Under the pieces are notes generated by a model that did not search any database, was not told the origin of the DNA, and saw nothing but the letters and a program-made list of their open reading frames with translations. A program made the translations under genes and the position numbers. From Cloacimonetes bacterium UBA4175 (GTDB lineage: Bacteria; Cloacimonadota; Cloacimonadia; Cloacimonadales; Cloacimonadaceae): a DNA stretch of 8,786 nucleotides. Positions 7,801 through 8,786 of the stretch are shown piece after piece. Where the stretch lies: positions 1 through 8,786 of the forward strand of contig DFUX01000014.1 in NCBI GenBank assembly GCA_002379855.1, given 5' to 3'. Each line of letters starts with the position of its first letter. Position 1 is the stretch's first letter.

Positions 7801-7986
7801 CCTTTGCAACGAGTCGATCCTCGTCCACCAGTCAGCGTATGATTTGGACTGGGCTTCCAGACAGCCCACGCCAAAGGCGAACAGGCAAATCAACAGGATG
7901 AGAAGCCGCGGGTATATCCCGCTTGCCGATCGCGGAGCGGAGGACTCCGCGGCGCGTTTCCGGGGTCGTACTGCGAAAGCTTGCAT
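1864..7986 (-). CDS. large exported alpha-2-macroglobulin family protein, 2040 residues
   Basis: The product belongs to the alpha-2-macroglobulin family, whose members trap proteases after cleavage of a bait region; bacterial members act in the periplasm or on the outer membrane. An Arg/Lys-rich n-region of about 27 residues precedes a hydrophobic core (28-41). Cys42 in FGVGC could be a loose lipobox; otherwise signal peptidase would cut nearby. Residues ~50-600 are mostly helical, as in long Bacteroidota-type members. MG2 is marked by DRAIYRPGQTVHLKG from residue 624. The bait-region domain includes LLPGGTEEWRLKVKD (~1100) and LASMYDASLDAF. The A2M domain starts near FAETAFFYPDL (1270). The thioester/helical domain carries DPYPCNEVIFARFYANSLA (Cys1498) and GGGWSWFNGM (~1600). 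The C-terminal MG domain lies after ~1925. The thioester Gln is Val1501, so no thioester can form at the usual site. The frame is intact throughout, which argues for a functional gene. The start at 7986 is chosen for its AAGGAG site; an in-frame ATG at 8244 lacks support. No pbpC-like partner gene is in view. Confidence 0.93.
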   Translation of the reverse strand: MQAFAVRPRKRAAESSAPRSASGIYPRLLILLICLFAFGVGCLEAQSKSYADWWTRIDSLQREGLPQSALEALDSLYAEALADGQTGQQIKALTAMLGNIGSYQEAQRLQAIARTRQHLQNSTQPATSILHSMLAQLYWNYYTGNRGRFAKRGALLDYQPEDIATWDLQTLSREVFREFHLSLEQRELLQELKIEDFSAMLQGGDAVGRGLRPTLYDFLAHRALDFFKSSESGIALPPESFQIGDLRFFAPAESFARWQISSPDTLSLPYNAALLFQDLLLFHLDDADPAALLEVDIERLEFFYQNTVLPSPEQPYAEALRLLQSRYAGDPLSALPTFKLARLKHDLGTPHDPDGNDGLRWNYKQAAQMADACAEDFPTSFGGQSCAVLAANIRQPRISVAIEEYACPGQPWLLKVDAKNLNGIRVKVFRQPYPEPKEWHRRRNNRIYEALSRLRKAEDMTPVLEREFRLENEGDYRQRGFELPMDGLPAGHYLVWVTNLASGNLKEGQWGAAGYISVSDLAGIFPASQGGRMLLLSRSSGERVDAQVQVLHAVRDSNREFSYERIWKGCPDSLGLVTIPKQSQYYDSYLLATHGADSLMAGYLNQSERSNKSPKRQRTLLFADRAIYRPGQTVHLKGVSFLSDGGSDTSLCTGWVMNIVFQDANGKTISRRNVQTNEFGTFSTSFTIPKGLLNGEFSIRLGDGILRISVEEYKRPRFEVKLDKPEGSYKLNQTVSLKGRALTYAGFPVDNAVVSFRVSRQAKYPFWRRWWGPAPQSPQQDISFGRVRTDSQGGFTLSFLAEGDASALPRYNPYFNFVISADVTDISGETHSAVLNLAIGEKDLILDATLPEQVDLRGDSLKLPVKASNLGGEPLTASGEARIVRLRAPGRILKSRLWSAPDRQFMSRERQLELFPELPFGNEDEIETWPEEEEVWKLSFALPGEAELLIDKLSQWKPGAYKLELSGRYHQQEAATVSYFTLFDSRSKRLPYPQADWFVPLKVECQPGETARLLIGSSYARQSVLYEVEKNHSVVLRQRLLLDGEQRLLELPVTEADRGGFWVHLTFFRAGRVYLHSQEIKVPWTNKELSFEYASFRDKLLPGGTEEWRLKVKDHSGGAVLAEVLASMYDASLDAFRKSDWNSSVYSSTGRSHNWLSEGFNSSNRLLSMSYLPDRDYPIRRFERLDWLNYYFEISDNLDAYSFIPFDDGLKSSGVVVVAENESAGSSRPVVMDKLSESGVSDISGIVSLQSGAGSGAAAELESVQARANFAETAFFYPDLRTDADGGVYFSFQVPESLTRWKFRALASTTALQLGYTEREAVTQKPLMVQPNLPRFLREGDRITLSAKISSLDDAAHSGYCQLFLFDALSMQPVDSLFALAQARQPFSVDKGASAALTWELNVPFGLGAVTCRFVAASGDFSDGEENTLPILSNRMLVTESLPLAVRGRSEKAFDFTRLRKHGSDTLRHYKLTLEYSSNPAWYAIQALPYLMEDPYPCNEVIFARFYANSLATHIAQSDPRIERVFKAWRDSPSSTALLSKLEQNEELKSLLLQETPWVMDAQNETEAKHRLGLLFDLNHMAGQSNSALAILARNQLPGGGWSWFNGMGPSWWTTQYIVEGFGHLDHLGVGSARSAEVQRICDAALGYLDGKIRDSYLFLKKRGLLNLDNLGYLELHYLYTRSFFPHKPVAEDAREAVDYFLGQARKYWRQRDFYSMGLIALSLHRRGDREIPPRILASLREHSLHDEELGTWWRGAEGWFWYQAPIGRQALLIEAFSEIGSDTALVDEMRTWLLKMKQTTHWKTTVATAQACYALLLQGTEWLAGSELAQITLGGESLEPASSGSVEAGTGYFKTSWTASEIEPRLAQISVSNPNPVPSWGALHWQYWEDLDKITGAATPLSLSKKLFREIDSDRGKVLEQIGERARLKVGDKLVVRIELRSDRDMEYVHLKDMRGAGFEPINVLSRYKWQDGLGYYEATGDAATNFFIDYLRKGTYVFEYPLRVSQAGEFSNGIASIQCMYAPEFNSHSEGIRVLVQP

Positions 7987-7992
7987 CGTGTA

Positions 7993-7998
7993 CTCCTT
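7993..7998 (-). promoter_or_regulatory. ribosome binding site fixing the macroglobulin start
   Basis: AAGGAG (minus strand) sits six bases before the ATG at 7986. It supports this start over the longer in-frame extension to 8244, because the extended N-terminus would bury the signal peptide behind 86 unrelated residues. Confidence 0.8.
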
Positions 7999-8127
7999 GT
8001 GGCTCAGGGAGGGATTTCCTGCCAGGCCGGGCCGCGCGGTGCCATCCGTGGGGAGGGCTATCTGTTTCCCCGGAAAGGGGTTAGCAGGCGACATCCCACA
8101 GATTTCGCCGCTTTTTGAGCCAAGGAG

Positions 8128-8157
8128 ATTCTGTATTGTTTTCCCGCTTTGTGTCAA
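8128..8157 (-). promoter_or_regulatory. candidate promoter of the macroglobulin gene
   Basis: On the minus strand a perfect TTGACA (8157-8152) is followed after 18 bases by CAGAAT (8133-8128), a four-of-six match to TATAAT. Transcription would begin near 8121 and leave a 5' leader of about 135 bases. The box lies next to the point where the truncated plus-strand gene end begins (8178). Confidence 0.4.
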
Positions 8158-8177
8158 CCACTTTTTTGGCTTGCTAA

Positions 8178-8294
8178 AGATTCTGGCCAAAGCTGATCGG
8201 GCCCGGAGTCTTTGCCTCCCACGGCTATGAACGCACCCACACAAAGGCCGTGGACGCCACCCTCAAGCTGCTGACTGCCTATGTGAGCGAATGA
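8178..8294 (+). pseudogene. truncated 3' end of a gene, possibly an M42-type aminopeptidase
   Basis: An open frame without a start codon runs from 8178 to a TGA at 8292-8294. It contains LIGPGVFASHGYERTHTKAV and ends in LKLLTAYVSE. The GPG-x-F-A-S-H-G-Y-E-R-T-H pattern followed by a C-terminal helix with LL-x-AY recalls the C-terminal part of M42-family (FrvX/CelM-like) zinc aminopeptidases; this is from memory of the family and has not been checked. The frame is closed upstream by TAA at 8175, and the bases further left form the promoter region of the divergent macroglobulin gene. The 5' part of this gene is therefore missing, and a deletion or rearrangement breakpoint probably lies around 8160-8195. 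It could be a chance open frame, but its composition reads like protein. Confidence 0.45.
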
Positions 8295-8391
8295 CAGAAA
8301 TGCGTCCGCAATAGTGTGCCGGCGCTTGCCATAGCGCCGTCAAGGCAGTCTGCCCCGCAAGCCCGGAAACGAACCACCCCGACCAAATACT

Positions 8392-8467
8392 GTGTCATCC
8401 CGGGCTGTTGGGGTCCCCGCCGAAGCGCGTAGCGGTTTGGTGGGGTGACTTGACCCGGGATCCAGTC
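8392..8467. repeat. GGATCCCGG hairpin element interrupted by a second hairpin
   Basis: The outer arms ATCCCGGG (8397-8404) and CCCGGGAT (8454-8461) and their flanks equal the reverse complement of the 1478-1509 element, split after GGGCT at 8406. The intervening 44 bases (8407-8450) contain their own hairpin. CCCCGCCGAA (8415-8424) pairs with TTTGGTGGGG (8436-8445) over ten pairs, two of them G-T, and two further pairs close a CGTAG loop after one mismatch. The insert ends in CT, as does the left arm, which hints at a two-base duplication. Confidence 0.7.
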
Positions 8468-8500
8468 TTTTTGAAACATCCGCGTGAGATTAAAAAAGCG

Positions 8501-8570
8501 GCACCTTTCCACCATTCCATCTTTCAACCTTTCCACCTTTTATAATTCGTGTTAATTTGTGTAATTGTAG
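8501..8570. repeat. CCACCTTT tract plus TAATTYGTG triplet (second copy)
   Basis: A pyrimidine-rich tract with CCTTTCCACC words (to about 8540) leads into TAATTCGTGT, TAATTTGTG and TAATTGTAG (8543-8570). The 17 bases at 8541-8557 are identical to 1811-1827, and both copies follow a CCACC tract and, further left, a GGATCCCGG hairpin, in the same orientation. Confidence 0.65.
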
Positions 8571-8572
8571 GG

Positions 8573-8655
8573 CTGCCGAAGTCTGTTCGGCAGAGGCAAC
8601 GGAGTTGCCTGTTGGGAAGAGACCTCCGGTCCCTGTGGCAAACGGACTTTGCCAC
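8573..8655. repeat. four-hairpin array arranged as a 38-base inverted repeat
   Basis: Four hairpins follow each other almost without gaps. H1 is 8573-8593 (stem CTGCCGAA, loop GTCTG). H2 is 8594-8610 (stem AGGCAAC, loop GGA). H3 is 8618-8634 (seven positions with one A/C mismatch, loop TCC). H4 is 8635-8655 (stem GTGGCAAA, loop CGGAC). H1-H2 and H3-H4 are 38 bases each and are imperfect inverted copies around the centre GTTGGGA, matching at 26 of 38 positions. Almost all stem differences between the arms preserve pairing. It may be a dispersed structured repeat or part of a structured RNA. No protein-coding role is seen. Confidence 0.7.
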
Positions 8656-8665
8656 CCCTGGGTCC

Positions 8666-8693
8666 TGGATCCCGGCTCGCAGGCCGGGATGAC
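8666..8693. repeat. complete GGATCCCGG hairpin element (type 2, second copy)
   Basis: Arms ATCCCGGC (8669-8676) and GCCGGGAT (8683-8690) enclose the loop TCGCAG. All 28 bases equal 1618-1645. It begins 11 bases after the four-hairpin array. Confidence 0.75.
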
Positions 8694-8786
8694 CCACTGA
8701 ATAGACTGGCAGTGTTCTGTTTCTTACCCAGTGGTCGCCTCCGCCCCTTTCCCACATGGTCTTTCCCTACATTTCTCCCGTCGCTC

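Noticed and set aside
7987..8244. In-frame 86-codon N-terminal extension of the macroglobulin
   Set aside because: It would place unrelated, basic sequence before the signal peptide, has no ribosome site, overlaps the gene remnant on the other strand, and the ATG at 7986 has a good AAGGAG.
8594..8655. GGA-containing loops as CsrA/RsmA-binding decoy RNA
   Set aside because: Only two of the four hairpins show A-C-G-G-A on the plus strand, the others read GGA at best on the opposite strand, and no promoter or terminator frames a CsrB-like RNA.
8694..8786. Possible gene start on the minus strand at the right edge
   Set aside because: The open frame runs straight into the hairpin repeat and continues as repeat-derived words; nothing protein-like is visible.

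Overview
This window is dominated by one very large, intact reading frame on the minus strand (7986 down to 1864, 2040 codons). It encodes an exported alpha-2-macroglobulin-like protein of the long type seen in Bacteroidota and related phyla. The flanks are AT-richer and crowded with short dispersed repeats: GGATCCCGG-type hairpins, TAATTCGTG triplets and CCACC-rich tracts. The lipoprotein and secreted-protein content, the macroglobulin subtype and this repeat style suggest a Gram-negative member of the FCB superphylum, possibly Cloacimonadota-like. That placement is inference from style; no marker gene is present.

Left part (1-1302, plus strand). The first 70 bases look like the tail of an upstream gene. 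About 330 bases without a convincing gene follow, holding one decayed hairpin repeat and a promoter-like TATAAT box at 375-380. A small cluster comes next: a possible 41-residue secreted basic peptide (399-524), a 176-residue lipoprotein-like protein (546-1076), and a 72-residue stand-alone protein that resembles a transthyretin/carboxypeptidase-regulatory-like beta-sandwich (1084-1302). The last two are 7 bases apart and each has a Shine-Dalgarno sequence, so they are probably one operon of unknown function.

Middle (1303-1863). No gene. It holds two complete and one half GGATCCCGG hairpin element, a pair of CGCAGAT units, two TAATTCGTG-type triplets, and a run of different 8-9-base words each present twice in tandem.

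Macroglobulin gene (1864-7986, minus). Its start is fixed by an AAGGAG ribosome site, with a TTGACA-containing promoter candidate about 140 bases upstream. The protein keeps the family layout: helical N-terminus, MG2, bait-region domain, A2M domain, thioester/helical domain, C-terminal MG. The thioester tetrapeptide, however, reads CNEV instead of CxEQ, and the bait-region segment resembles the start of a TonB-dependent receptor plug. It would act in the periplasm or at the outer membrane as a protease trap or scaffold.

Right part (7987-8786). A truncated 3' gene end (8178-8294, plus strand, possibly an M42-type aminopeptidase) abuts the macroglobulin promoter region and points to a past rearrangement. 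Beyond it are a hairpin repeat with a second hairpin inserted in its loop, the CCACC/TAATTCGTG block again, and a striking 83-base array of four hairpins (8573-8655). The array is built as an inverted repeat whose two arms differ in the stems only by pairing-preserving changes. A last GGATCCCGG hairpin is identical over 28 bases to the one at 1618-1645. Nothing convincing was seen in 8694-8786.
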